Shown: positions 33,431 to 42,865 of the stretch, piece by piece
Layout: the number at the start of each line of letters is the position of its first letter
Numbering within the stretch: the first letter of the stretch is position 1
Assembly: GCF_014066305.1 (NCBI RefSeq)
Contig: NW_023501085.1
Coordinates: 62,001 to 126,000 of the forward strand
Origin: Letharia columbiana
Lineage: Eukaryota; Ascomycota; Lecanoromycetes; Lecanorales; Parmeliaceae
Reading direction: 5' to 3'
Length of the DNA: 64,000 bases
Notes under the pieces: model-generated
Told to the model about the DNA's origin: nothing
Seen by the model: the letters and a program-made list of their open reading frames with translations, nothing else
The model's database searches: none
Position numbers and translations under genes: made by a program

Positions 33431-34365
33431 ATGTCTAATTCTAATTGGCATTCCTCGAATCTCGTTTACTAATCACAAGCCTCACGATTCTCTACATAAT
33501 CCTCCGTGCTACTGTAACTCTCGCTGAGATATCATGCTACTACCCCGACGGATTTACAATCGCACCTCTGCACATTCCATGCAATTCATCTGCAGTAGGT
33601 ACCCCCAAAAGCGCTACCGCATGCTGTCGCGACTATCCCAACGCCTACTGCGTCTCGAATGGCTTATGCTACGACGAGGGAGTTCTCTCCCGAGGATCTT
33701 GTACGGACAAGACCTGGAAGTCGCCTAGCTGTGCTCAAGAATGTACTAGAGGTTGGTTCACCCTACCAATGCTTAAGTCCAGCGACTGACTATCATTAAG
33801 AGCGCCGGAATGTCTCCGTGGGCATCTTCAACTGCAAAGGACAAGGAACATACCAATGTGGCTGGGGTGACTGTTCCACCAACTTCACAGATCAAAATCC
33901 CTTCACCATCATCCTTCGCGACGATCAGAAATCTGCCTCTACATCCCTCCCTTCGAAAGGATCAAATACTTTGGCTGTGGGACTAGGCATTGGTCTGTCG
34001 CTGGGGGATATGCTTGCTGGTATCGCTGTGGCTTCTATACCGTCAATATCGCCGATTGAAGATGGTGGAATTAGCGACCTGCCGCAAAAGCATTGAGAAA
34101 CCTTCGGGTGATTGGCAATGGCCGCATGGATCTTGGCCCCATCCGGTGCCCCAGGGAGACTCTCCGCCTCCTCCACAACCCGCGTATAATTCGCCAATTC
34201 GACCAGGAGGCTCCACCTACAGCACTGGGCGCTAATCGGGGGCCACCACGTCCGCCCAAGATTCCGAATCAAAGAGGCCTGCAAGAGTTGAGAGACGAAA
34301 CAGCTGAGTCGCATGAGTTGGATAGCTACAACTGCGGCTCGAATGGGACAAGGGAGTTTGTCTAA
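33431..34365 (+). pseudogene. Cys-rich secreted/single-pass membrane protein, frame broken
   Basis: A hydrophobic leader (LLITSLTILYIILRATVTLA) precedes a Cys-rich ectodomain: SCYYPDGFTIAPLHIPCNSS, then TACCRDYPNAYCVSNGLCYD. This is the usual start of a fungal family with a Cys-rich exterior, one membrane helix and a Pro-rich cytoplasmic tail. An intron with a gttggt donor (33752-33800) leads to FNCKGQGTYQCGWGDC, then a helix-like LAVGLGIGLSLGDMLAGIAV. Three problems exist. The leader frame has no ATG (TAA at 33442; the nearest ATGs, 33363 and 33431, are in other frames). The frame moves +1 after about 34040 to reach the Pro-rich tail. It moves +1 again after about 34200 to reach the final segment ending at 34365. 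It is either a pseudogene or another insertion-damaged gene. Confidence 0.55.
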
Positions 34366-35065
34366 GAGGAGGGCCAAAAGCTGGAGTAGTACAATATTTG
34401 GGGTTCTGGGGTTCTAGTGAGGGCATTCGACTATACTCTTTGGTCACACGCCAAACCTGGAAGACATCGACTTGGGTCCTATGCGACCCGCGGTTTAGTG
34501 GCCATCATCAAGGTAAAATATTCTCTTGGAGCGAAGCTGCCAGATCGTTGTCTGAAGGGACATGATACCTAGGGAAGATTGTGCTGGGAGGCCCGCTCCC
34601 AGAAAAGTCGCCGATCTTGTTGAACTATTGGCTCTGAAGGATTGTAGCGATTACTTGGCGACTAGGACTATCTAAGCGGACGACTTGAGAACGTTGAAGG
34701 TCGGATATACTGCCTGGCAAGAGTGATTGGTTGATGGAGGGACCCTATTTTGTTTTGATGGAGCTACACGTGATTAATCGGCAGCAACTCGTCATGTTAG
34801 ATGTTTGATCTGAGCATTCGTCGATCCGAAGGCTACTCAGTAGTTACAAAATGACATTCAATATCCTGCCTCCTTGATTCCTGATCGATATCTTGATTCG
34901 CCACGGATGTCTCAGCAGTGGCGGCGCTGTGGCTGAGCTCGTCCACGTCAATTTTCTTGGCAGCCAAGTCCCCCACCCACGGCGTGTTAAAATACCTCCT
35001 TCCTCACCTCAACTCATCTTCGTATATTCACCTATATCCTCATCTCACAATCGACCATCACTACG
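34366..35065. other. intergenic region, no gene seen
   Basis: 700 bp upstream of the second WW-domain gene. The last 60 bp before 35066 are pyrimidine-rich. Nothing else is supported. Confidence 0.4.
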
Positions 35066-36171
35066 ATGGCCGACTTCATCCCTCCATCTGGGCCTCCACC
35101 GCCCAAGGTGCCCGAGGGTTGGAAAGCTCAATGGAACGATCAGTACAAGGAATGGTACGTTCAGCAGCCCTCAACTCACATCGCCCCCATCCGCGTTCTT
35201 CAGCCCCCATCTACTTCGAGTATCATCCAACCCCATCACCACACTGACACCTCAACCACAGGTTCTACGTAAACATCCACACCAAGCAATCCACCTGGGA
35301 CCGCCCCACCTCCCCCGTCTACCCCACCGCCGCCGGCGCCCCGCCCGGCCCACCACCCTCCTACCCCGGCGCAGGCAACACCACCGCCGGCGGCAGCTCC
35401 ACCTACCCCGCCGGCGCGGGTGCAAACACCTACCCGCCCGAAAAGGGTCTCGGCTCCAACAACCCCTACGGCGGCCCCCAAGGCGCCTCCTCGCACCAGG
35501 ACCTCGACGAAGACGCCCGCTACGCCCAACAGCTCCAGGCGGAAGAAGACGCCCGCGCCCGCGCCGCGGGCCGTCCCACGAGCTCCGAGGCGTTGGACCG
35601 CGGCGAGAGCGACAGCTACTACCAAGGCGGGGCGCAGCAGGGCGGGGCGTACGGCCAAGGGCAGGGGCAGTCGCCGAGCTACGACGCGCAGCAACTGCCG
35701 CCGCGCGACGCGGGCAAAAAGGGCGGCCTTGGCGGCTTCCTGTCGAAGCTGGGCGGGAGGCACAACCAGCCTCAGCAGTCGCCGTACGGGCAGCAGGGGG
35801 GGCTACGGTCAGCAGGCGTACGGTGGGCAGCAGCAGGGGTACGGCCAGCAGGGTTATGGGCAGCAGCAGCAGGGGTACGGCGGCCCTCAGTACGGAGGGT
35901 ATCAGCAGCAGGGGTACGGAGGCGGATATGGAGGACCGCCTCAGGGCGGGTATGGTGGGTATGCAGCAGCAGCAGGCTCCGGCGAAGAGACATGGGCTGG
36001 GGGCCGGTGGGGGAGCGGCGTTGGGGTTGGGAGGAGGATTGCTGGGTGGGATGCTGCTTGGTGAAGCGATGGATGGGGGTGATGGAGGTGGTGATGGGGG
36101 CGACGGGGGGTGGGGGTGATGGAGGTGGAGGTGGAGGTGATGATGGTGGAGGAGGAGGGGGAGACTTCTAA
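35066..36171 (+). CDS. WW-domain protein with Gly/Gln/Tyr-rich tail (frameshifted)
   Basis: Exon 1 is 35066-35154 and exon 2 starts at 35262. Splicing inside the WW domain gives VPEGWKAQWNDQYKEWFYVN then TKQSTWDRP, with both Trp. Then follow a Gly/Tyr/Pro linker, a helical segment (DLDEDARYAQQLQAEEDARA), and a GGLGGFLSKLGG motif before repeated YGQQ/GGY units. The coding quality moves +1 at a run of seven G (about 35803), +1 again near 35960 to read GLGAGGGAALGLGGGLLGG, and +1 again near 36105 before an Asp/Gly-rich end at 36171. Three +1 steps restore the original frame. The layout (WW, low complexity, glycine zipper) parallels the gene at 15.3-17.2 kb. Both may tether membranes or assemblies; this is speculation. 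Confidence 0.7.
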
Positions 36172-36512
36172 GCTAGCAGAGTAGAAGAGACAGAGAGTGC
36201 GTACAAAGGCAGAAAAGGGAGGGGGGAGATGATGCAGACGAGAAGATGACAACTTCAGAATGCGCGATGGATGGTTTCTGGTACTTAGTTCATGATCAAG
36301 GATGCAAAAACCTAAAAAAGGCATTAAGGCCCTTCTCTTATACCAACTCATCTCATACCTTGAGTCTTCAACCTTCTCTATGCATTGATGCCACGCTAAA
36401 CCTTCTTCGAGACCAGCAGCTACTAACGTTCTGAAAATCTATCCAAACACTCCTGCGACAGATCTCAACGGGCAGCGCAGCAAGCTTGGTATATTGCAAC
36501 CTGATCGAAACC

Positions 36513-36853
36513 ATGCCCAGCTCTCGCCATCTGGCCGATCCGATCGGTGAACTTGTGCAACGCCTGGGCGAGAAGATGGGTCCAGCTCCAGAAGCACTCT
36601 ACCCTGGCAATCCACTCGTTGATCCTTTTCAAGATCAGCGACCACACTTCTTGCTGTGCGGATGACGACGAACGGTACTATCGGGTAAGTGAGTTCGCGA
36701 TAATGGGCTTCGCGCTCATTGTTTACCGTCAAATGCTGTGTGCAGGCCTCTAACATACTATACACCGACCGATCCAACATCGATTGTGCTTCGATCGTGT
36801 ATCGAGAGTGTGCAATAACTTCATGCTTGGCCGAAGATCCGCAGCGGCCTTGA
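36513..36853 (+). CDS. small hypothetical protein, about 92 aa (one frameshift)
   Basis: Two exons, 36513-36684 and 36746-36853, with a clean 61-nt intron (gtaagt..gtgcag). It starts MPSSRHLADPIGELVQRLGE, continues EALYPGNPLVDPFQDQRPH and, after one extra base near 36650, CADDDERYYR. The second exon reads ASNILYTDRSNIDCASIVY and ends EDPQRP. Removing one base gives 279 nt, exactly 93 codons. The family is unknown to me. It lies tail-to-tail with the dioxygenase gene, 34 bp away. Confidence 0.5.
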
Positions 36854-36887
36854 CGACTACTAGCAATCATGGTGATACGATTCGGTG

Positions 36888-38114
36888 TTAGGTAGAATCC
36901 GCTCGCATTCGCCTCAGTACTTGCATTACAGCACCCGAAGTCCATGCTTCTTTGAGACCCCTAAGAACGACGTCCTGCTCGCTTTCGGGTGCCATGCCTC
37001 CTGGAGCAGGGGGTCTCTTGTCGAGATTCGTTGGGAATGGGTATCCTTCGGTGATAGCTGCCACGAAGGTTTCGACTTCCTTGCTCAGCCCTTCCTTCTC
37101 GTACTTTCCCATCAGACCTTCCCAGCACCTTTCGACAAGGGCCAAGGTGTCGATGGCCTCCATCGGCTTCCCAAAAGCGCTACTGATTTGGAGAAGGTTC
37201 GCACAGCGCTCTAAATCCGTGGTGACATTCTCGCCAGCGGCATGGAAAAGAGCCGGATTGAAGAAGATGCCATCGCCCTTCTCTAGAGGTAAGCTCACAT
37301 AGTTCTCCAGAAAGTATTGGTTGAACTCCGGCAACCGAAATGCCATATACCCCTGTTCGAACAGTTGACTGAAGGGCAAGATTCTTGTTGGGCCGCTATC
37401 GAGCGGCATGTCAGTGTGCGCCACAGCGCCTTGTAGCGTGAGAAGTTGACTCGCGACCTGCACAGCTCGCGGATACCGGGCAGCGGTCTCTGCAGTCTGA
37501 AACCCCAAGTGGTAGTCTCGATGACAGACTTGGGCTTTGCCGCCCGGTTTCACAACATTGACTTGGGCCGTGATTCTGTACGCCGGACCAAGCCACGCAT
37601 CGCATGCGAGGGCGAGCCAAGGATTGGAGTAGTATTCCATGAAAGAAGCCGCGTCAGCGCAGCAATGCTTGCTGAAGGAGTTCCAGATCCTGTCATTATT
37701 GCCGGCAGCTGCGAAATGGTCTCCTCCCGACGATGATGATGACTTTTCTGAGGCGATGATTGAGCTGAAAACGCGATTGGATCGATCTAGGAGGGAGTCT
37801 GAGTACATGCCTTTGAGAAGGAAGACGCCTGGGCCCGAGAGGAGGATGTGGTACCATTCATCCTGTAGCGCGGATGCGATAGCAAGGGAATCAATGTGGC
37901 GGCCAGAGCTTTTGTATATGGGAATGTTGGAGCACACGGATTCGCAGAGAGGATAGATTTTGGGGTCCACCACCTGAGTACAATATTCCTTTAGTGCTGA
38001 AAGCGACGGCTTCTTTTCCAAAGCAAAGAGTCGGTGGGATAGGAGACGAGGTTCTGCGACGGGTCTGGCAGCAGCTTCTCCCATCTCCTGACCCTTTGGC
38101 TGGAATACTCGCAT
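36888..38114 (-). CDS. phytanoyl-CoA dioxygenase (PhyH) family protein
   Basis: Single exon of 408 residues starting at the first in-frame ATG (38114); the frame is open further up but without ATG. The double-stranded beta-helix signature of Fe(II)/2-oxoglutarate oxygenases is present: proximal CHRDYHLGFQ (His-x-Asp), then DSGPTRILPFSQ, and distal NPALFHAAGENVT with the second metal-binding His. LLSGPGVFLLKGM near the N-terminus fits the PhyH start. Family members hydroxylate lipids or small molecules, often in fungal secondary metabolism or detoxification. The substrate here cannot be predicted. The frame is intact. Confidence 0.85.
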   Translation of the reverse strand: MRVFQPKGQEMGEAAARPVAEPRLLSHRLFALEKKPSLSALKEYCTQVVDPKIYPLCESVCSNIPIYKSSGRHIDSLAIASALQDEWYHILLSGPGVFLLKGMYSDSLLDRSNRVFSSIIASEKSSSSSGGDHFAAAGNNDRIWNSFSKHCCADAASFMEYYSNPWLALACDAWLGPAYRITAQVNVVKPGGKAQVCHRDYHLGFQTAETAARYPRAVQVASQLLTLQGAVAHTDMPLDSGPTRILPFSQLFEQGYMAFRLPEFNQYFLENYVSLPLEKGDGIFFNPALFHAAGENVTTDLERCANLLQISSAFGKPMEAIDTLALVERCWEGLMGKYEKEGLSKEVETFVAAITEGYPFPTNLDKRPPAPGGMAPESEQDVVLRGLKEAWTSGAVMQVLRRMRADST

Positions 38115-40726
38115 GCGTGGCTGCAGAAATGCCAAGTCTTTATGCAAGATGCTAGATCGTCTTTCTTGTTGTGCACAAAAGCTATTAGTTAGTGCCACAA
38201 AAGCCTAGCAACTTTGTAATGAAATAATTTTTGAAACCTTTCTTTTGAGTTCTCGTGACAACTCAATAGACTCCCTTATTTGTGTCATGGTTTTTCTTGG
38301 CTAGGGCTGCTCTCCTGCCACTGGTGCCACTACCAAAATATTCGCGTACCTTGAATACTACACCTCTACACCAAGTCTCAGTTATAACTAACATGGCGGT
38401 AATGAGTCTTGAAAAGGCAATATGTGCTGCCATCACATTCCACCTTCTTCTCAGGTGTGAATACAAAGACACTAAGGAAAATGGGGGTTCGAGTCAACTC
38501 CGCAATAAGAGTCGTAGAAAGCGCAGGAGACGAGATTTCCAACGGCGTGCTTGCCTTTGCTGGTCACCTCGATAGGAGTGGACAAGCTGTACGAATCATT
38601 GATGGATCAAATGTGTCATGAAACGTGCGAGAAGCAATGCTCAAGGACCTCAAAGAGGCACCTCGCAACGGGACAGTTGTTGATCAAGAAAATGTGGATA
38701 TCTTTACGCGATCTAGACAGGAACGGCCTTCTCGCTCCCTTCTAAAATGAGTGCAGCATGACCATGCTTACAAGGATACCAATGGCAACTTTGTTAAGGA
38801 GATTGTACCAAAAGTATACCCAGATAAGCCTCGTCTGAATGCGGATCAAACGGAATGAGGTCAGTGATTGGCCTCTGGAGAGAATAAATGCAGGGGAAAG
38901 TTTGGTTTGCAGCGATGAGGGTACTCATCAGGTTGGTGGGCCTGAAAGACATAAGAAGAGGAAGGTTACGGTACCCAAAGAAGTGCGGGTGGAATATCTT
39001 ACCGACGCTGTGAACCTGTCAAGTTCGCTCTTATGCATTGGAAATGCCATTTTACGAAGCCGATTGTAGGACCTCAGAATCTGTGGGATAACCATGCAGC
39101 AGTCGAAATAGCAGCTGCTTTGGAACGATCGAATTGGGAGAACGAGCAGCTAGTAGCTGCAATCGAGGAACAATGATATCAGGTATAAACCCCTGGCACG
39201 GATGGATGGGCCAATATGGTTGTAAGTTTCCTCGCCCGATCTCTGTATTTGGCGGCAGGGAGACGGTGAGAAGCCAAGACATGTGGGCTTCTGGCATCAA
39301 GAACTGAATAATGTTCCTCTGCATGTGCTCAAGCTGTCGGCGAGGACTGGTAAGATGAATGGAAATTTCAAGCTCTGCCCATGACCACATCTACCGTTTT
39401 GTCCCTTCTGAGCCGCAAACGGTCCGCCGAGCTCGACAGAGCCCGTGATGAATCCAAGCGCGTATGGTAAGGACCCTTTGTGGTTTATTGAAATGAAGTT
39501 CTGGACATGTCGGCGTTAAATTTGGCACGCGAGAATGTAGCTACAGCTTTGGGGAAGCAGGTGAGTATGCCGCGTAGCTCTTTTCGCCTTTCCCATGACA
39601 ACCTTCGAGGCAGAATGATGTGCTGCCAAAGCTCTTTTCCCGGTTCAGTCTTCCTGGGAATCACGAACTATGGTTCAATTGTCTTGTTCATATAATGCAA
39701 CACTGACTTTGAGCGAACAACAGTAGGTGGCGATGTGAATGGTCTTCTGGGTCGTCTCGAACGCGCCGCAGAATTTTATGGCTTGAATCTATCACGGGCA
39801 ATATATCAGTGGCGCTGTGCTTGGCTGTTGCATAACAGTCCGCAGTCGCCTATCTCCAATTGGAAGGGAAAATTCTCATCGCCAATGTGAACAATCACAA
39901 TTGTCGAAATATCCCACCGAGTACTATTCGACCTACACTCTCCCAAGGGTCTCAACATCTGCATTCTTGTCATCTGTATCATTGTCAATTCCAGGCTTTT
40001 TGCGCTCGCGTGCTGTTTGATGCATTAAGAGCAGCAGAAAGATGGGAAGACGGCGGCAAAGAAAGAGAAGGAGTGGATGAGTGCTAGGTCGAAGCAGAGG
40101 AGTAGGCTGGGCTGACCGAAGAAGGACGATTAGATGAGGGAAATGCAAGAAGACCATGCTGAGATCGCACATGGAGAGTGCATCGCTCTTCAAGATTGAA
40201 CAGAGAGCTTATGATAACAGTCGCATCCTTTCAACTCACTACTAAAAAGCCGAATGCAATAACACAAGAGATGTGTCTACCACGGTTGAATCGAGGTTAT
40301 TCTTACTCCTGGTCGATCGCAGCCATATCGTATATCCAACAGCGTCGGCAAGTATTCCCGTCTCGCGATGTCGGTGAAGTCGGAGAAGCTGCCCAATCGG
40401 CTCATCTTCTTCGAAAAGAACAAAGCTACAATGCAAGCTTCCACCACTTGAATTCAACACAAAACAGAGTTTCCTCCAAACCACCCCGAACCCAACGATC
40501 CCTTACTAGTGCGCGCATCGCTCCTCGGCTTATGACCTTTACCCGCAGTAGTCTTGAAGCTAGTCAACGACAACTCATCCATGAACTGCTTACTCAAGAT
40601 GCATAGAAAGACTTCGAGAGGACGGTCTAGGATCGGGATGGTCGCCACAGCTGCAGGCCTCAGGGAATCATATCGTTAATCACCCCTTTGCATCATCTGT
40701 GCTGAAGGATTATAAATCTGGCCAAG
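38115..40726. other. 2.6-kb region with unresolved coding-like fragments
   Basis: Several plus-strand stretches look translated but do not join into a model. These are about 38480-38620 (ISNGVLAFAGHLDRSG), 38860-39055 (KKRKVTVPKEVRVEYLTD), 39060-39175 (NLWDNHAAVEIAAALERSNW), an ATG at 39382 (SLLSRKRSAELDRARDESKR, then a gtaagg donor), 39510-39690 (NDVLPKLFSRFSLPGNHELW after a 53-nt intron-like gap) and 39720-39990 (VNGLLGRLERAAEFYGLNLS; AYLQLEGKILIANVNNHNC). This could be one or two genes broken by the single-base shifts seen elsewhere, or old pseudogenes. I recognise no family. Confidence 0.3.
40711..40717 (+). promoter_or_regulatory. TATA-like box of the methyltransferase gene
   Basis: The sequence tataaat lies 10 bp before the chosen ATG at 40727. 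A TATA box this close would imply transcription starting downstream of that ATG, so it may be coincidental, or the true start may be later. Confidence 0.25.
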
Positions 40727-42361
40727 ATGGCGAATGGGAAGAGCGCATTGGATGTTTGCACGCCGTCACTCACACCAGTCACCAATGCCAAATTGGACAA
40801 CGGAAAACGTGACAAGGGCAGCTTGAATGAGGGCGTTGAAAATGTTGAATACACGTTGAAACCTACGACTAGAGCATATGCTTCTACGGCAAGGTACATC
40901 CATACACACAGACATAGTTTCGAAGAAACATTTCTCTGTGTACTCATCGAAAGAGGTACCCCTGTGCTGAGTGATCATGAACAGGCTGAATCTGCAACAT
41001 TATCTATGGAAGGACCAAACCGGCTATCTACTACACCCCAGCATACCCCTGTCGGGCATTGAGAATCTCAAAATCGCAGACGTGGGTACGGGCACGGGGT
41101 ACGTACATCATCAACTTTACCACTGTCGTCAAAACAGAGGCCGTCACAGTAGTGATCGGAAACAAGCCACTTCCTTGCTTTTCATACCCTTTTGGGCTTT
41201 CATGCATAGAAAAGAACAGGAAAACCTGTTCAAACGAACCCATTAGTCTAAATGAATTCCCATTCCCACAGAATCTGGCTCCTCGATCTCGCCCGCACTC
41301 TTCCTCCAACGGCGCAACTCGATGGCTTCGACATCGATATCTCGGACTGCCCGCCCGAGCAATGGCTGCCGCGGAACGTCAGGATGCGACATCTCGACGC
41401 TCTGGGCGAGATTCCCGAGCATCTAGCCGGGAAATACGATATCGTACAGCTGCGGCTGTTCCAAGTGGTCGTCAAGGACAATGATCCCGGGCCGCTGTTG
41501 CGGAACATGGTGAAGATGTTGAGTGGGTGTTTTACGTTTCCCCCCCCCCTTTACGTACACATATCCGTTACCATTCCACATACACTCTGTACCGTTTTCC
41601 CAATCAATCAATCACACATAAGATACCATCCTCTCCCCCCCACATCGAGCATCTTCGGCCCCGCACACCACCCCGTCTAACGCCATGCCCCCAACCCCAC
41701 AGAACCGGGCGGCCACCTCCAATGGGGCGAATACGACATGACAACGCACACCACAATCAAAGCATCGCCCTCCCTCAGCACCACCGCCCTCGACGCCATC
41801 CCAGCATTCGTGCAAGGCTTCAAGAAGAGAGACGGGCGCGTCGGAGTGCAAAAGTACGTTCCCTTTATCCTATCCAACCCCCTTCACCATACCCCCCCCC
41901 GCCTCCCCAACCGCCTCCCCCCCCAAACCAAACCCCCCCCACTAACGTCCCACCAAAACCCCCACAGCTGGATCCCCCACCTCCCCCAAACCTTCCTTAC
42001 GCACTCCCTCACCCACACAACCAGCACGCGCCACGCGACCGCCCCGCCCTACCTCCCCTCCCAACTCGACATCTACCTCCTCACGTACGAAGAGCTGGCG
42101 GCCAAGACCTTCGACCCGATGCCCGGCGGGCACGGCGACAGGCTCCGGGAGCTGGTCGTCGCGGCCGGGGGAGGAGGGCCGGAGGGGCGTCGGGTGGGGG
42201 ATGGATCGGTTGGTGGTTGTGGGGCGGAAGGCGGGGGGGGGGGGGGGGGAGGATGGAGGGGGGGTTTGGTGGGGGGGAGGGGGGAGGGATGGGGAGACGG
42301 TGGTGGGGGGTGGGTGGTGGAATGGGGGAAGGGGAAGAGGGGGGGAGGAGGGGGAGTTTGA
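40727..42361 (+). CDS. LaeA/UMTA-like SAM-dependent methyltransferase
   Basis: Five exons: 40727-40893, 40985-41098, 41272-41522, 41703-41853 and 41968-42361. They total 1077 nt, or 358 residues. The Rossmann SAM-binding motif is created across intron 2: KIADVGTGTG then IWLLDLAR (motif I). It is followed by LDGFDIDISDCPPEQWLP (acidic loop), YDIVQLRLFQVVVKDNDPG (motif IV) and MLKPGGHLQWGEYD (motif V/VI). This set is typical of the UMTA/LaeA-like methyltransferases of filamentous fungi, often in or regulating secondary metabolite clusters. The C-terminus enters a 200-bp extremely G-rich tract. One frame over, MDRLVVVGRKA resembles the family ending, so a +1 shift near 42190-42200 is likely and the Gly-rich tail in the main frame may be spurious. 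Confidence 0.8.
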
Positions 42362-42365
42362 TGAG
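41523..42365. repeat. strand-asymmetric poly-C then poly-G tracts
   Basis: The + strand is C-rich over 41523-41990 (runs of 8-10 C in two introns) and flips to G-rich over 42165-42365. The G-rich part includes a run of about 18 G at 42233-42250 and many G3-G7 runs. The latter meets the sequence pattern for several G-quadruplexes. Confidence 0.8.
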
Positions 42366-42470
42366 GATGTGGAAGCGGATGGGTTCGTCGTAGGGTTGAT
42401 GGATTGGATGGGATGTATCTTTGGGCTAGATTTCTCGGGTGCGTCGTTAGCCGTAGGTTAGGGGAAGGAT

Positions 42471-42680
42471 TTAGAAAAATGTTGCCGGATTGATATTTTT
42501 GGCATGTTTGTCCAAGGTACCTTCAGGTACCCAGGCATCATCGAGGACGTGAGGGTGCAGCGGACGGGGACGATAGTTCGTGAGGTCTTGTATCAAGTAT
42601 GTAAAGCATCTTAGCAGGCTTGGTGGTGCGATGATGGGTTTTGGTATCTCGGTGTTGTCAAAGCCTGCTGTTTTTGCCAT
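42471..42680 (-). CDS. doubtful small ORF, 69 aa
   Basis: ATG-started ORF (MAKTAGFDNTEIPKPIIAPP) lying between the convergent methyltransferase and F-box genes. No domain or signal is seen. It may be a chance ORF or part of a 3' UTR. Confidence 0.2.
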   Translation of the reverse strand: MAKTAGFDNTEIPKPIIAPPSLLRCFTYLIQDLTNYRPRPLHPHVLDDAWVPEGTLDKHAKNINPATFF

Positions 42681-42865
42681 TCTCGTCTAGAACCCGAAGG
42701 TGACCAGTAATAGCAACCCCCAGCTTCTCGGCCTCAAACCAAGTATTTGAAGACCAGTCGGCCATATCCATGCCAGCCAATGAACGGTCAAGAGCTCATA
42801 TATCATGATCCGACAACACCAACTACGTCAAAATTGTCAACCCTCGCCTGAGTCTCAATCACCCA

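Noticed and set aside
35236..35763. Minus-strand 175-codon Ala/Gly/Val-rich ORF
   Set aside because: It is the complement of the GC-rich Pro/Ala/Tyr coding region of the WW gene; composition is explained by that.
35800..36110. Programmed +1 ribosomal frameshifting as explanation for the repeated +1 steps
   Set aside because: The breaks share no slippery heptamer or downstream structure, occur up to four times in one gene, and affect unrelated genes. Insertion errors or decay explain them better.
38485..38505. ggttcgagtcaactcc as a tRNA T-arm
   Set aside because: The preceding 70 bases do not give acceptor, D or anticodon stems.
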